From positions 1 to 11,506 of the forward strand of contig CAIMXN010000110.1 in the NCBI GenBank assembly GCA_903845455.1: 11,506 nucleotides of DNA, written 5' to 3'. Position numbers and translations under genes: made by a program. The notes beneath the pieces are model-generated. The model was given only the letters and a program-made list of their open reading frames with translations, searched no databases and was not told the origin of the DNA. Shown piece after piece: positions 1 to 7,025 of this stretch. Positions within the stretch are counted from its first letter, which is position 1. Each line of letters opens with the position of its first letter. The DNA is from an uncultured beta proteobacterium. Lineage in GTDB: Bacteria; Pseudomonadota; Gammaproteobacteria; Burkholderiales; Burkholderiaceae.

Positions 1-1010
1 GGACCGGCGGCAAGGGTTTTCTCAATTGCCGTAAACATGGCCTTGCCAGCCTCTGGATAACCTAAGTGATCCAACATCATCGAGCCACTCCAGATTTGAC
101 CAATGGGGTTGGCAATCATCTTGCCGTAGATATCTGGCGCAGAGCCATGCACTGGCTCAAATAGTGATGGGAACTTACCTTCTGGATTAATACTGCCGGA
201 TGGCGCAACTGCAATCGTGCCAGTACAGGCTGGACCTAAATCCGAAAGAATATCGCCAAATAAATTACTTGCTACGACCACATCAAAGCGATCAGGGTTC
301 ATCACAAAATGAGCCGCTAAGATATCAATATGGTATTTGTCAGTTCTGATCTCAGGATATTTCTTAGACATCGCCTCAACGCGCTCATCCCAATAAGGCA
401 TTGTGATTGCAATACCATTGGACTTGGTTGCTGAAGTGACATGCTTCTTAGGACGGCTCTGAGCAAGCTCAAAAGCATATTGCAAAATACGATCTACACC
501 TTGACGTGTAAAGATAGATTCTTGAATCACGAACTCACGGTCAGTATCAGGGAACATTTTTCCACCGACACTCGAATACTCACCTTCGGTATTTTCGCGC
601 ACGACAAAGAAATCGATATCGCCAGGTTTGCGATTAGCCAATTGACAAGGAATGCCAGGCAATAAACGCACTGGACGCAAATTGACATACTGATCAAAAC
701 CACGGCGGAACTGAATCAAGCTACCCCATAAAGAAATATGGTCAGGCAAAATATCCGGCATACCCACGGCGCCAAAATAAATCGCATCGTACTTCATGAG
801 CGTATCGAACCAGTCATCCGGCATCATCTTGCCGTGCTTTAAGTAGTAATCACAGCTTGCAAAATCAATGTGATCAAATTGCATGCCAATACCAAACTTA
901 CTGCTCGCCGCCTCTAAAGCACGCACACCCTCAGGCATCACTTCTTTACCAATACCGTCACCAGCAATAACGGCAATCTTGGGGTTTTTAATAATCTTTT
1001 GTGCTTTCAT
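1..1010 (-). CDS. dmlA: Tartrate / D-malate dehydrogenase (oxidative decarboxylase), 3'-truncated by the window edge
   Basis: Member of the isocitrate/isopropylmalate dehydrogenase family, in the branch that oxidises and decarboxylates D-malate or tartrate with NAD and a divalent metal; cytoplasmic. The reading frame opens at the ATG at 1010-1008 and stays open for 336 codons to the left edge. Visible marks are the N-terminal GDGIG loop (residues 17-21), ASCDYYLKHGKMMPDDW (about 51-67), DHISLWGSL, FDQYVNLRPVRL, the VRENTEGEYSS substrate/metal region and the IMDH-family signature NLFGDILSDLGPACTGT (about 246-262). The segments match what I remember of E. coli DmlA (YeaU) and Agrobacterium TtuC very closely. 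Those proteins have about 360 residues, so roughly 25 C-terminal residues lie outside. A weak Shine-Dalgarno AAGAGA precedes the start. It lies 63 bp downstream of sprT on the same strand, so co-transcription is possible. D-malate versus tartrate preference cannot be read from the sequence. Confidence 0.93.
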   Translation of the reverse strand, partial: MKAQKIIKNPKIAVIAGDGIGKEVMPEGVRALEAASSKFGIGMQFDHIDFASCDYYLKHGKMMPDDWFDTLMKYDAIYFGAVGMPDILPDHISLWGSLIQFRRGFDQYVNLRPVRLLPGIPCQLANRKPGDIDFFVVRENTEGEYSSVGGKMFPDTDREFVIQESIFTRQGVDRILQYAFELAQSRPKKHVTSATKSNGIAITMPYWDERVEAMSKKYPEIRTDKYHIDILAAHFVMNPDRFDVVVASNLFGDILSDLGPACTGTIAVAPSGSINPEGKFPSLFEPVHGSAPDIYGKMIANPIGQIWSGSMMLDHLGYPEAGKAMFTAIEKTLAAG

Positions 1011-1073
1011 TTTGTTTCGGTCTCTTGAAATAGATTGTTCTAATAGATCCAGTGATTTTACTAGCTTTATCAA

Positions 1074-1733
1074 TTAGCTAATCGCGCGGCGAATCTCGTC
1101 AGCTTTAGGCTTTTTACCCTGAATCGATTCACTGTCGTGCTCTGTTGTGTTCTCAATTGTTTCAGGAGCTGCCTCTAGCATTCGAATGTTGTCTTTTGGG
1201 CAAATAGGCGCCCCATAACTCGCCCATTTTTTTAACAAAGTCACCTCATAGCCACATTGACCGCATTTGGCTTTACTACGACTCGCATTGCTGGGTCTGG
1301 GCGGTGGAAACACAATCGCTTGATGAGGATATGGGCCAAGCTCTTGACTAATCATCATCAGTTTGACAACCAATGCTTCAGTAGCATGCGCCATGCGGGC
1401 CGGACCCTCCAGCCCAACTGTTTGAGCAATACCCTTGAAATCTTCACCATGACCACTAAAGCAATCATCCACCGCATGACAAAGCTCATGAACCAGGGTA
1501 TCGAGTAACTGGACAGGGTCATCTAACTTAGGAGAGATGAAAATCTCATTGACGCCACCACCAGAACGCTCGCGAGGCCAACATTGACCTAGAGTCGTTC
1601 TTGGACTGCTGGAGGCAGGGAAGCCACAGGAAACTCGCACTGGAGGAATGGCATAGCCAGCTTTTGAAAATACTGGCTCTAGATGTCGTATTGCATCTTC
1701 TAGCCAGGCTTCACGAACAGAATGTTGCTTCAT
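1074..1733 (-). CDS. SprT-like zinc metalloprotease-domain protein
   Basis: A 219-residue SprT/Spartan-like protein. The zinc-protease core is plain: VHELCHAVDDCFSGHGEDF at about residues 81-99 gives the HExxH pair (His82, Glu83, His86) and a third ligand candidate, His95. A C-terminal zinc-ribbon-like segment follows (about 157-181): CGQCGY, a KKW stretch, then CPKDN. The usual fourth ligand position holds Asp181 rather than Cys, so the ribbon has three Cys. The last 35 or so residues are polar and charged and look unstructured. Eukaryotic Spartan cleaves DNA-protein crosslinks, but the role of bacterial SprT-like proteins is unsettled, so I give no pathway. There is no signal peptide, so it is cytoplasmic. 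The ATG at 1733-1731 has no clear Shine-Dalgarno; it is divergent from the amidase gene across 69 bp, and dmlA follows 63 bp downstream. Confidence 0.88.
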   Translation of the reverse strand: MKQHSVREAWLEDAIRHLEPVFSKAGYAIPPVRVSCGFPASSSPRTTLGQCWPRERSGGGVNEIFISPKLDDPVQLLDTLVHELCHAVDDCFSGHGEDFKGIAQTVGLEGPARMAHATEALVVKLMMISQELGPYPHQAIVFPPPRPSNASRSKAKCGQCGYEVTLLKKWASYGAPICPKDNIRMLEAAPETIENTTEHDSESIQGKKPKADEIRRAIS

Positions 1734-1767
1734 ATTGCGTATTTCTAAAAATTATCAAAATGGTGAA

Positions 1768-1796
1768 TTGCGATCATACGCCACCAAAAGTAGAAT
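1768..1796 (+). promoter_or_regulatory. Candidate sigma-70 promoter of the amidase gene, implying a leaderless mRNA
   Basis: TTGCGA at 1768-1773 and TAGAAT at 1791-1796 are separated by exactly 17 bp. They match the -35 consensus at 4 of 6 and the -10 consensus at 5 of 6 positions. Transcription from such a promoter would begin about 6-7 bases after the -10 box, on or beside the A of the amidase ATG at 1803. The lack of a Shine-Dalgarno and the in-frame TAG at 1791-1793 fit this. Read by eye only. Confidence 0.45.
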
Positions 1797-1802
1797 GGGT
1801 CT

Positions 1803-3113
1803 ATGAAAGATCTAGAAAGCCTGAGCGCATCGCAAGCAGCAAAAGCACTTGCTAAAAGAGAGATCAAAGCTACTGACCTGCTACTGGCCTGCTTAGATCG
1901 CATTGGTCAACGAGAAAGTACCATCAAAGCATGGGTTAGCCTAGGGAAAGAGAATGCCCTGTCCAGGGCAAGAGAGTTGGATAAAGGTGCCATTAAAGGG
2001 CTCTTACATGGCCTACCGATTGGTCTCAAGGATCTCTATGACACCTTTGATCTTCCCACCTCCTATGGCTCACCGATTTACAGCAATCACTACCCCGCGA
2101 CTGATGCTGTCTCAGTAGCTTTAATGCGTCAGGCAGGCGGCATTATTCTGGGTAAAACGGTCACTACTGAATTTGCTGCCTTTAAAAGTAGTACCACCTC
2201 AAACCCCCACAATCCACTACATACCCCTGGAGGATCTTCCAGTGGCTCTGCCGCTGCAGTAGCTGACTTTATGGTGCCACTGGCTACCGGTAGCCAAACT
2301 GCCGGATCCATTATTCGACCAGCTTCATTTTGTGGTGTGGTTGGTTACAAACCAAGCTTTGGCAAAATTAGTTTGGCTGGCGTCAAAAGCCTCTCTCCTA
2401 CTCAAGATACTTTAGGCTGCTTTGGCAGAAGTATTGGTGATGTCGCTCTAGGCGTAGCGGTCATGAGTGGCGATCACTCTCTTGCCAGCATTGAAGATCT
2501 GCACCATAAACCGCGGATTGCTATTTGTAAAACACCAGATTGGGCGCTGGCACAAAAAGAAACTGGGGCAGCTCTGGCAGTAGCACGATTTGCAGCAGAA
2601 GCCATTGCCAAAGGCGGTGTTAGCGACCTCAAATTACCAGGGCTATTTCATCAGTTTTCACAAACTCAAGCACGCATCATGGCAGCGGAGATGTCGCGCA
2701 GCCTCACGTTTGAGCGCATGCGTTTCCCGAAAAAATTAAGTCCACAACTCACTAAACAGCTCAATGATGGCGCAGCGATTTCTTATGAACAATACGCAAA
2801 AGATTTGTTACGCAATCAAGAGGCGCATGCCGCTATACAACTGATCTTTAGCCAAGAGCTTGACATCATCATTGCACCGAGTGCACTTGGAGAAGCCCCC
2901 TTCTCAAAAGAAGGTACAGGAGATCCTATCTTCTGTAGAGGCTGGACTTTGCTTGGCTTGCCGTGCATCCATCTCAATATCACCACTGGCCCTAATGGAT
3001 TGCCAGTTGGCGTCCAATTGATTGCAGGACCCGGAAAAGATCATTTTCTATTAAGCGCAGCCCGAGCATTTGCACGCTCACTGTCTGATCCCGTCACTCG
3101 AGAGCAGGCTTAA
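1803..3113 (+). CDS. Amidase-signature family amidohydrolase (GatA-related, stand-alone)
   Basis: A 436-residue amidase-signature enzyme, hydrolysing a C-N amide bond with the Ser-cisSer-Lys triad. The triad can be placed: Lys76 in GLKDLYD, cis-Ser145 in PGGSSSGSAAAVA (about 142-154) and nucleophile Ser169 in TGSQTAGSIIRPA (162-174). The Ser145-Ser169 spacing of 24 equals that of GatA. The nucleophile motif has Gln and Ala where GatA has Asp and Gly, and no gatB or gatC is nearby. It is therefore unlikely to be the tRNA amidotransferase subunit and more likely a small-amide hydrolase (malonamidase-like variants share this motif). Substrate unknown. There is no signal peptide, so it is cytoplasmic. 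The ATG at 1803 is the first possible start after the in-frame TAG at 1791-1793, and no Shine-Dalgarno fits between them. It converges with the Bug gene ending at 3135, with 21 bp between and no terminator seen. Confidence 0.9.
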   Translation: MKDLESLSASQAAKALAKREIKATDLLLACLDRIGQRESTIKAWVSLGKENALSRARELDKGAIKGLLHGLPIGLKDLYDTFDLPTSYGSPIYSNHYPATDAVSVALMRQAGGIILGKTVTTEFAAFKSSTTSNPHNPLHTPGGSSSGSAAAVADFMVPLATGSQTAGSIIRPASFCGVVGYKPSFGKISLAGVKSLSPTQDTLGCFGRSIGDVALGVAVMSGDHSLASIEDLHHKPRIAICKTPDWALAQKETGAALAVARFAAEAIAKGGVSDLKLPGLFHQFSQTQARIMAAEMSRSLTFERMRFPKKLSPQLTKQLNDGAAISYEQYAKDLLRNQEAHAAIQLIFSQELDIIIAPSALGEAPFSKEGTGDPIFCRGWTLLGLPCIHLNITTGPNGLPVGVQLIAGPGKDHFLLSAARAFARSLSDPVTREQA

Positions 3114-3134
3114 ACAATGCGTTTTAATGGCTTG

Positions 3135-4112
3135 TTAATCCAGAGTGATGTGCGCTGATTTAATAGCCTTATTCCAGTAAGGCAATTCTCTCTTGAGCAA
3201 AGCATCTGTTGCGGCAGGCGTGAGATAACGTAATTCCACGCCCGCTGTATCGGCACGCTCTTTAACTTCCGGCAATGCCAAACTTGCTTTTACAGCATCC
3301 GTTAATTTTGCAATGACTGGTGCAGGTGTTTCTGCTGGGGCATATAAAGCAACCCAGGACTCCAGCTGAAAACTCGGTAAACCTGCTTCAGCAGTAGTGG
3401 GGACATTTGGCATGCCAGGATGGCGTGTTTTACCAGTAACTGCTAATCCCTTGAGTTTGCCACTCTGCACATGTTGCATGACCGAGGGAGGTGTTGTGAT
3501 AAACACTTGTACCTGACCAGCCAAGACATCTTGTACTGCCGGACCAGAACCTTTGTAAGGCACATGAACTATCTCTACGCCTGTGATTTGTTTAAATATT
3601 TCTGTACCGATGTGTGAGACAGAGCCATTACCTTGTGAGGCATAGTTCAACTTGCCAGGATTAGCCTTGGCATAGGCAATAAATTCTTTGAGATTATTGA
3701 CAGGCACTGATGGATGAACCGCAATCACATTCGTAGAGACAGTTAGCAAGGCAATAGGTGAAAAATCCTTAATCGGATCCCATGGCAATTTATCCATCAA
3801 TGCAGGGTTAGCAACGTGATAACCAGAGTATGAGATCAATAAGGTATAGCCATCTGGTTTTGCTTTAGCAACATATTGATATGCGGTGTTTCCACTGGCA
3901 CCCGGCTTGTTATCAACAATCACCGGCTCACCAATCACTCTAGTTAATGGCTCACTCAATAAGCGGGCTGAGGTATCAACTAAACCACCAGGGGGATTAG
4001 GCACTACAAGTACGATTGGTCGATCAGGAAAGGTTTGCGCATATGCAGTGCTAAAACTCAACACAATCGCAAGTAAGGCGAAAAGCTTTTGAATGATTCG
4101 GCTGGTTTTCAT
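3135..4112 (-). CDS. Bug/TctC-family periplasmic solute-binding protein (tripartite tricarboxylate transporter type)
   Basis: Periplasmic binding protein for a carboxylate or similar small organic solute. A Sec signal peptide (basic start, hydrophobic core, AYA cleavage site before QTFPDRPI) is followed by the family hallmarks: PNPPGGLVDTSAR with the conserved ligand-loop Asp, then KPGASGNTA, KPDGYTLL, HPSVPVNN, HVPYKGSGPA and the C-terminal PAETPAPVI segment. I take the ATG at 4112-4110 (325 residues) because AGGA sits 5 bases upstream of it. An in-frame ATG at 4118 adds two residues but has no ribosome site of its own. It lies about 30 bp downstream of the Old Yellow Enzyme gene on the same strand, probably one operon. 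No TctA or TctB membrane subunit is visible in the window, so it would have to share a permease encoded elsewhere or act as a sensor. Ligand unknown. Confidence 0.92.
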   Translation of the reverse strand: MKTSRIIQKLFALLAIVLSFSTAYAQTFPDRPIVLVVPNPPGGLVDTSARLLSEPLTRVIGEPVIVDNKPGASGNTAYQYVAKAKPDGYTLLISYSGYHVANPALMDKLPWDPIKDFSPIALLTVSTNVIAVHPSVPVNNLKEFIAYAKANPGKLNYASQGNGSVSHIGTEIFKQITGVEIVHVPYKGSGPAVQDVLAGQVQVFITTPPSVMQHVQSGKLKGLAVTGKTRHPGMPNVPTTAEAGLPSFQLESWVALYAPAETPAPVIAKLTDAVKASLALPEVKERADTAGVELRYLTPAATDALLKRELPYWNKAIKSAHITLD

Positions 4113-4117
4113 ATTCA

Positions 4118-4121
4118 TCCT
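4118..4121 (-). promoter_or_regulatory. Shine-Dalgarno AGGA that decides the start of the first Bug gene
   Basis: On the minus strand AGGA is followed by five bases (TGAAT) and then ATG at 4112-4110, a good spacing. The longer in-frame ATG at 4118-4116 overlaps this AGGA and has no purine-rich site at a useful distance. Translation most likely begins at 4112. Confidence 0.5.
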
Positions 4122-4144
4122 AGTGGATTTGAATTCTGATGTCT

Positions 4145-5266
4145 CTATCGCTGCCCAACTTTAACATCACCAAAGATCGCCTGTGCTTCACGTGGCAAAC
4201 AACGCCAATAACGCTCATGAGAATCAACTACCCCATCCAAGACCGCCGCAGCTTCCCAAGCCCAACGGGGTTTGTACAAGAAGGCGCGCGCTAAGGCAAT
4301 TAAATCAGCGTCGCCCTGCTTGAGAATGTCTTCGGCTTGATGCGGATCGGTAATCAGACCGACCGTCATAGTTGGTAAACCCGATTTTTCCTTAACAAGC
4401 CTGGCAAAAGGCACTTGATAATGTGGGCCAATCGCTATTTTTTGCTTTGGTGAAATACCACCAGAGGAGATATGGACAAAGTCGCAACCAATCGGCTTGA
4501 GACGGGTAGCGAACTCGGCAGTTTCTTCTGGCGTCCAACCGCTCTCGATCCAATCGCTAGCAGAAATTCGGATACCTAATACGCCTTGATAGACCTTGCG
4601 CACTGCCTCAAATAATTCTAAGGGAAAGCGAATTCGATTCTCAAATGAACCACCATACTCATCAGTTCGCTGATTAGCGATAGGCGATAAGAATTGATGC
4701 AATAGATATCCATGAGCACCATGCAATTCAATACCATCCAAACCAATGCGGTCGGCACGCTGCGCAGCCACTACAAAAGCCTCCTTCAAAGCACTCAACT
4801 CCTCTTTTGAGAGTTCATCGGGTGAACGCTCCCCTTCTAATTGTGGAATCGCAGAAGGCGCTTTAATTTCCCAGCCACCTTGATCCTCCGAAAGTAATTG
4901 ACCGCCATTCCATGGGGTAGCACTAGAGGCTTTGCGCCCAGCGTGCGCCAACTGGATAAATACTGGGATGGCAGGGGCTAATTTACGTGCCCGAGTCAAT
5001 TTATCTTTCAATGCAGCTTCTGTCCGGTCATCCCATAAGCCAAGACAGGCTGGGGTAATACGTCCTTCTGGCGTGACGCCTGTGGCCTCAATAATGAATA
5101 AGCCCGCACCGCTATTAAACAAATTACCCCAATGCATCAAATGCCAATCACTTGCCTCGCCATTGTCCGCGGCGTATTGACACATTGGCGCAACCACAAT
5201 GCGATTTACAAGTTCTACAGGGCCTCTTGGGGAGTTTAGGGTGTAACCAGAAAACAAAAGACTCAT
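4145..5266 (-). CDS. Old Yellow Enzyme family NAD(P)H:flavin oxidoreductase, YqjM/XenA class
   Basis: A 373-residue FMN-dependent ene-reductase of the thermophilic-like class (YqjM/NamA, XenA), which reduces activated C=C bonds of enals, enones, maleimides or nitro compounds with NAD(P)H; cytoplasmic. Class-defining residues are visible: Cys29 in VVAPMCQY, Gln105 and Arg111 in IQLAHAGR, the His182/His185 substrate-anchoring pair in ELHGAHGYLLHQFLSP with Tyr187 as likely proton donor, and SISSGGIS-type phosphate loop residues (HISSGG, 265-270). The C-terminal RYWRCLP supplies the Trp (354) that enters the neighbouring subunit's active site in XenA-like enzymes. Length is normal for the class. 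A good ribosome site (AAGAGG, 7 bases before the ATG) supports the start at 5266. The Bug solute-binding gene follows about 30 bp downstream, so an imported unsaturated carboxylate is one possible substrate, but this is inference only. Confidence 0.93.
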   Translation of the reverse strand: MSLLFSGYTLNSPRGPVELVNRIVVAPMCQYAADNGEASDWHLMHWGNLFNSGAGLFIIEATGVTPEGRITPACLGLWDDRTEAALKDKLTRARKLAPAIPVFIQLAHAGRKASSATPWNGGQLLSEDQGGWEIKAPSAIPQLEGERSPDELSKEELSALKEAFVVAAQRADRIGLDGIELHGAHGYLLHQFLSPIANQRTDEYGGSFENRIRFPLELFEAVRKVYQGVLGIRISASDWIESGWTPEETAEFATRLKPIGCDFVHISSGGISPKQKIAIGPHYQVPFARLVKEKSGLPTMTVGLITDPHQAEDILKQGDADLIALARAFLYKPRWAWEAAAVLDGVVDSHERYWRCLPREAQAIFGDVKVGQR

Positions 5267-5438
5267 GAAATAACCTCTTAGGTGAAGACTAAATGCCTAA
5301 ATCAACTGAAAAAAGCTGAAATTTGCTTAAAGCGATAGAATACTTAAAACTAGAATATATGACACGGCAAAGTTGCACAGATAACTCTTCTGAGCGCCTT
5401 CGCTAGACCCCTAAAACCCTAATTACTCTTAAATATAT
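5267..5438. other. Divergent intergenic region between the Old Yellow Enzyme gene and mmsA
   Basis: The longest gap in the window (172 bp), AT-rich, and it must carry the control signals of both divergent genes. I see the OYE ribosome site at its left end, several TAGAAT-like hexamers (for example 5336-5341 and 5351-5356) without a well-spaced -35 partner, and a short direct repeat of CTGAAA near 5306-5321. I could not support a definite promoter, operator or small RNA. Confidence 0.4.
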
Positions 5439-6962
5439 ATGATGAATGCAACTCAAGCCTTTGAATCTAAAGAAGATATCGGCCACTATGTTGGCGGTAA
5501 GGTAGTCAACCCCAAGGATGGGCGCTTTGCTGATGTCTATAACCCAGCAAAAGGGAAAGTGGCGCGACGCGTTGCTTTGGCCAGTCGCAAAGAGGTAGAT
5601 GAAGTCGTATCGGTTGCGCAAACTGCTTTTCAGACTTGGGGTCAAACTTCGCCCCTGCGTCGCGCCCGCATCATGTTTAAGTATCTTGAACTCCTCAATG
5701 CGCATCGCGATGAATTGGCTGCCATCATTACTGCCGAACATGGCAAAGTATTTACGGATGCTCAAGGTGAAGTCACCCGCGGTCTTGAGATTGTGGAATT
5801 TGCTACTGGCATACCTGAGTTACTCAAGGGCGACTACACGGAACAGGTTTCTACTGATATCGATAACTGGGTAATGCGCCAACCTTTAGGCGTAGTTGCG
5901 GGTGTTACGCCATTTAACTTCCCCGTAATGGTGCCGATGTGGATGTTCCCAGTGGCGATTGCTTGTGGAAATACCTTCATTCTCAAACCAAGCCCAACAG
6001 ATCCATCGGCCTCACTACTGATGGCCAAACTTCTCAAAGAAGCAGGTTTACCTGATGGCGTATTTAATGTGGTTCAAGGCGATAAAGAAGCGGTGGATGC
6101 TTTGATTGAAAACCCAGATGTGAAAGCGGTGAGCTTTGTAGGCTCGACGCCGATTGCCAACTATCTTTATGAGCGCTGCGCCCACTTTGGCAAACGCTCC
6201 CAGGCACTTGGTGGCGCCAAAAATCATATGGTCATCATGCCTGATGCTGATATGGATAAAGCAATCGACGCTTTGATTGGTGCAGCCTATGGCTCTGCTG
6301 GTGAACGCTGTATGGCAATCTCGGTAGCGGTCTTAGTGGGTGATGCTGCTGACAAGATCATGCCTAAGCTGATTGAACGTACCAAAACCTTGAAGATCAA
6401 AAATGGTATGGAACTGGATGCAGAGATGGGTCCAATTGTGAGTAAAGCTGCTCTCGAGCGTATTACTGGCTACATCGATAGTGGCGTTGCCTCTGGTGCC
6501 AAACTATTAGTTGACGGTCGCGGCCTAAAGGTAGCAGGTCTTGAAGATGGCTTCTTTATTGGTGGTACTTTGTTTGACAACGTCACCCCAAGCATGAAAA
6601 TCTACCTAGAAGAAATCTTTGGACCAGTACTGTCTTGCCTGCGAGTTGCGAACTTTACTGAGGCCTTAAACCTCGTCAACTCTTGTGAGTTTGGTAATGG
6701 GGTTGCTTGCTTTACCAGTGATGGCAATATCGCCCGTGAATTTGCCCGTCGTGTTCAAGTAGGTATGGTTGGTATTAATGTGCCTATTCCAGTACCAATG
6801 GCTTGGCATGGTTTTGGTGGCTGGAAGAAATCCCTCTTTGGCGATATGCATGCCTATGGTAAAGAAGGTGTACGCTTCTACACCAAACAAAAGAGCGTGA
6901 TGCAACGCTGGCCTGAAAGTATTGCTAAGGGTGCAGAGTTTGTGATGCCAACCTCGAAGTAA
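5439..6962 (+). CDS. mmsA: Methylmalonate-semialdehyde dehydrogenase (CoA-acylating)
   Basis: A 507-residue ALDH-superfamily enzyme that converts methylmalonate or malonate semialdehyde, with NAD+ and CoA, to propionyl-CoA or acetyl-CoA plus CO2, in valine, beta-alanine or inositol breakdown; cytoplasmic. Seen in order: VTPFNFPVM with Asn160, ILKPSPTDP (Lys183), VSFVGSTPIA, ALGGAKNH (256-263), the nucleophile Cys291 in SAGERCMAIS, EEIFGPVLS and the C-terminal KQKSVMQRWP typical of MmsA. The general-base Glu of hydrolytic ALDHs (LELGG) is Ala256 here, as expected for a CoA-dependent enzyme. An in-frame TAA at 5430-5432 makes the ATG at 5439 the first start; the next codon is also ATG. There is no Shine-Dalgarno. 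It stands alone, without mmsB or acyl-CoA dehydrogenase genes beside it, and ends in a strong terminator. Confidence 0.95.
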   Translation: MMNATQAFESKEDIGHYVGGKVVNPKDGRFADVYNPAKGKVARRVALASRKEVDEVVSVAQTAFQTWGQTSPLRRARIMFKYLELLNAHRDELAAIITAEHGKVFTDAQGEVTRGLEIVEFATGIPELLKGDYTEQVSTDIDNWVMRQPLGVVAGVTPFNFPVMVPMWMFPVAIACGNTFILKPSPTDPSASLLMAKLLKEAGLPDGVFNVVQGDKEAVDALIENPDVKAVSFVGSTPIANYLYERCAHFGKRSQALGGAKNHMVIMPDADMDKAIDALIGAAYGSAGERCMAISVAVLVGDAADKIMPKLIERTKTLKIKNGMELDAEMGPIVSKAALERITGYIDSGVASGAKLLVDGRGLKVAGLEDGFFIGGTLFDNVTPSMKIYLEEIFGPVLSCLRVANFTEALNLVNSCEFGNGVACFTSDGNIAREFARRVQVGMVGINVPIPVPMAWHGFGGWKKSLFGDMHAYGKEGVRFYTKQKSVMQRWPESIAKGAEFVMPTSK

Positions 6963-6981
6963 TAGTTTAAGCAATCAATAG

Positions 6982-7010
6982 AAATGGGGACTTTAGTCCC
7001 CATTTTTTTA
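6982..7010 (+). terminator. Rho-independent terminator of mmsA
   Basis: A perfect 10-bp inverted repeat, AAATGGGGAC (6982-6991) and GTCCCCATTT (6996-7005), with a TTTA loop and a T run from 7003 to 7009. It starts 20 bases after the mmsA stop. It sits between convergent genes; in the minus direction the T run is short, so it may end the 10056-7026 operon only partly. Confidence 0.9.
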
Positions 7011-7025
7011 TCGTGCCAAATTGTT

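Noticed and set aside
441..1077. Short plus-strand open frames over the left edge
   Set aside because: They are opposite the dmlA frame, whose motifs fit the D-malate/tartrate dehydrogenase family throughout.
1601..1855. A plus-strand open frame spanning the sprT-amidase gap
   Set aside because: It overlaps the start of both well-supported genes in another frame and its translation is not protein-like.
1803..3113. Annotation of the amidase as GatA
   Set aside because: It is shorter than typical GatA, has an altered nucleophile motif and has no gatB or gatC neighbours.
3114..3134. A terminator between the convergent amidase and Bug genes
   Set aside because: Only an imperfect TTAAAC/GTTTTAA pair is present, with no GC stem and no T run.
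5306..5321. Short CTGAAA direct repeat as a regulatory or repeat element
   Set aside because: Two copies of six bases in an AT-rich stretch are expected by chance.
5403..5765. A 120-codon minus-strand open frame over the start of mmsA
   Set aside because: It lies almost wholly opposite conserved ALDH sequence, and its translation resembles no protein family.
6666..6974. A 102-codon minus-strand open frame at the end of mmsA
   Set aside because: It is antisense to the conserved MmsA C-terminus and would begin inside the mmsA terminator region. No support.
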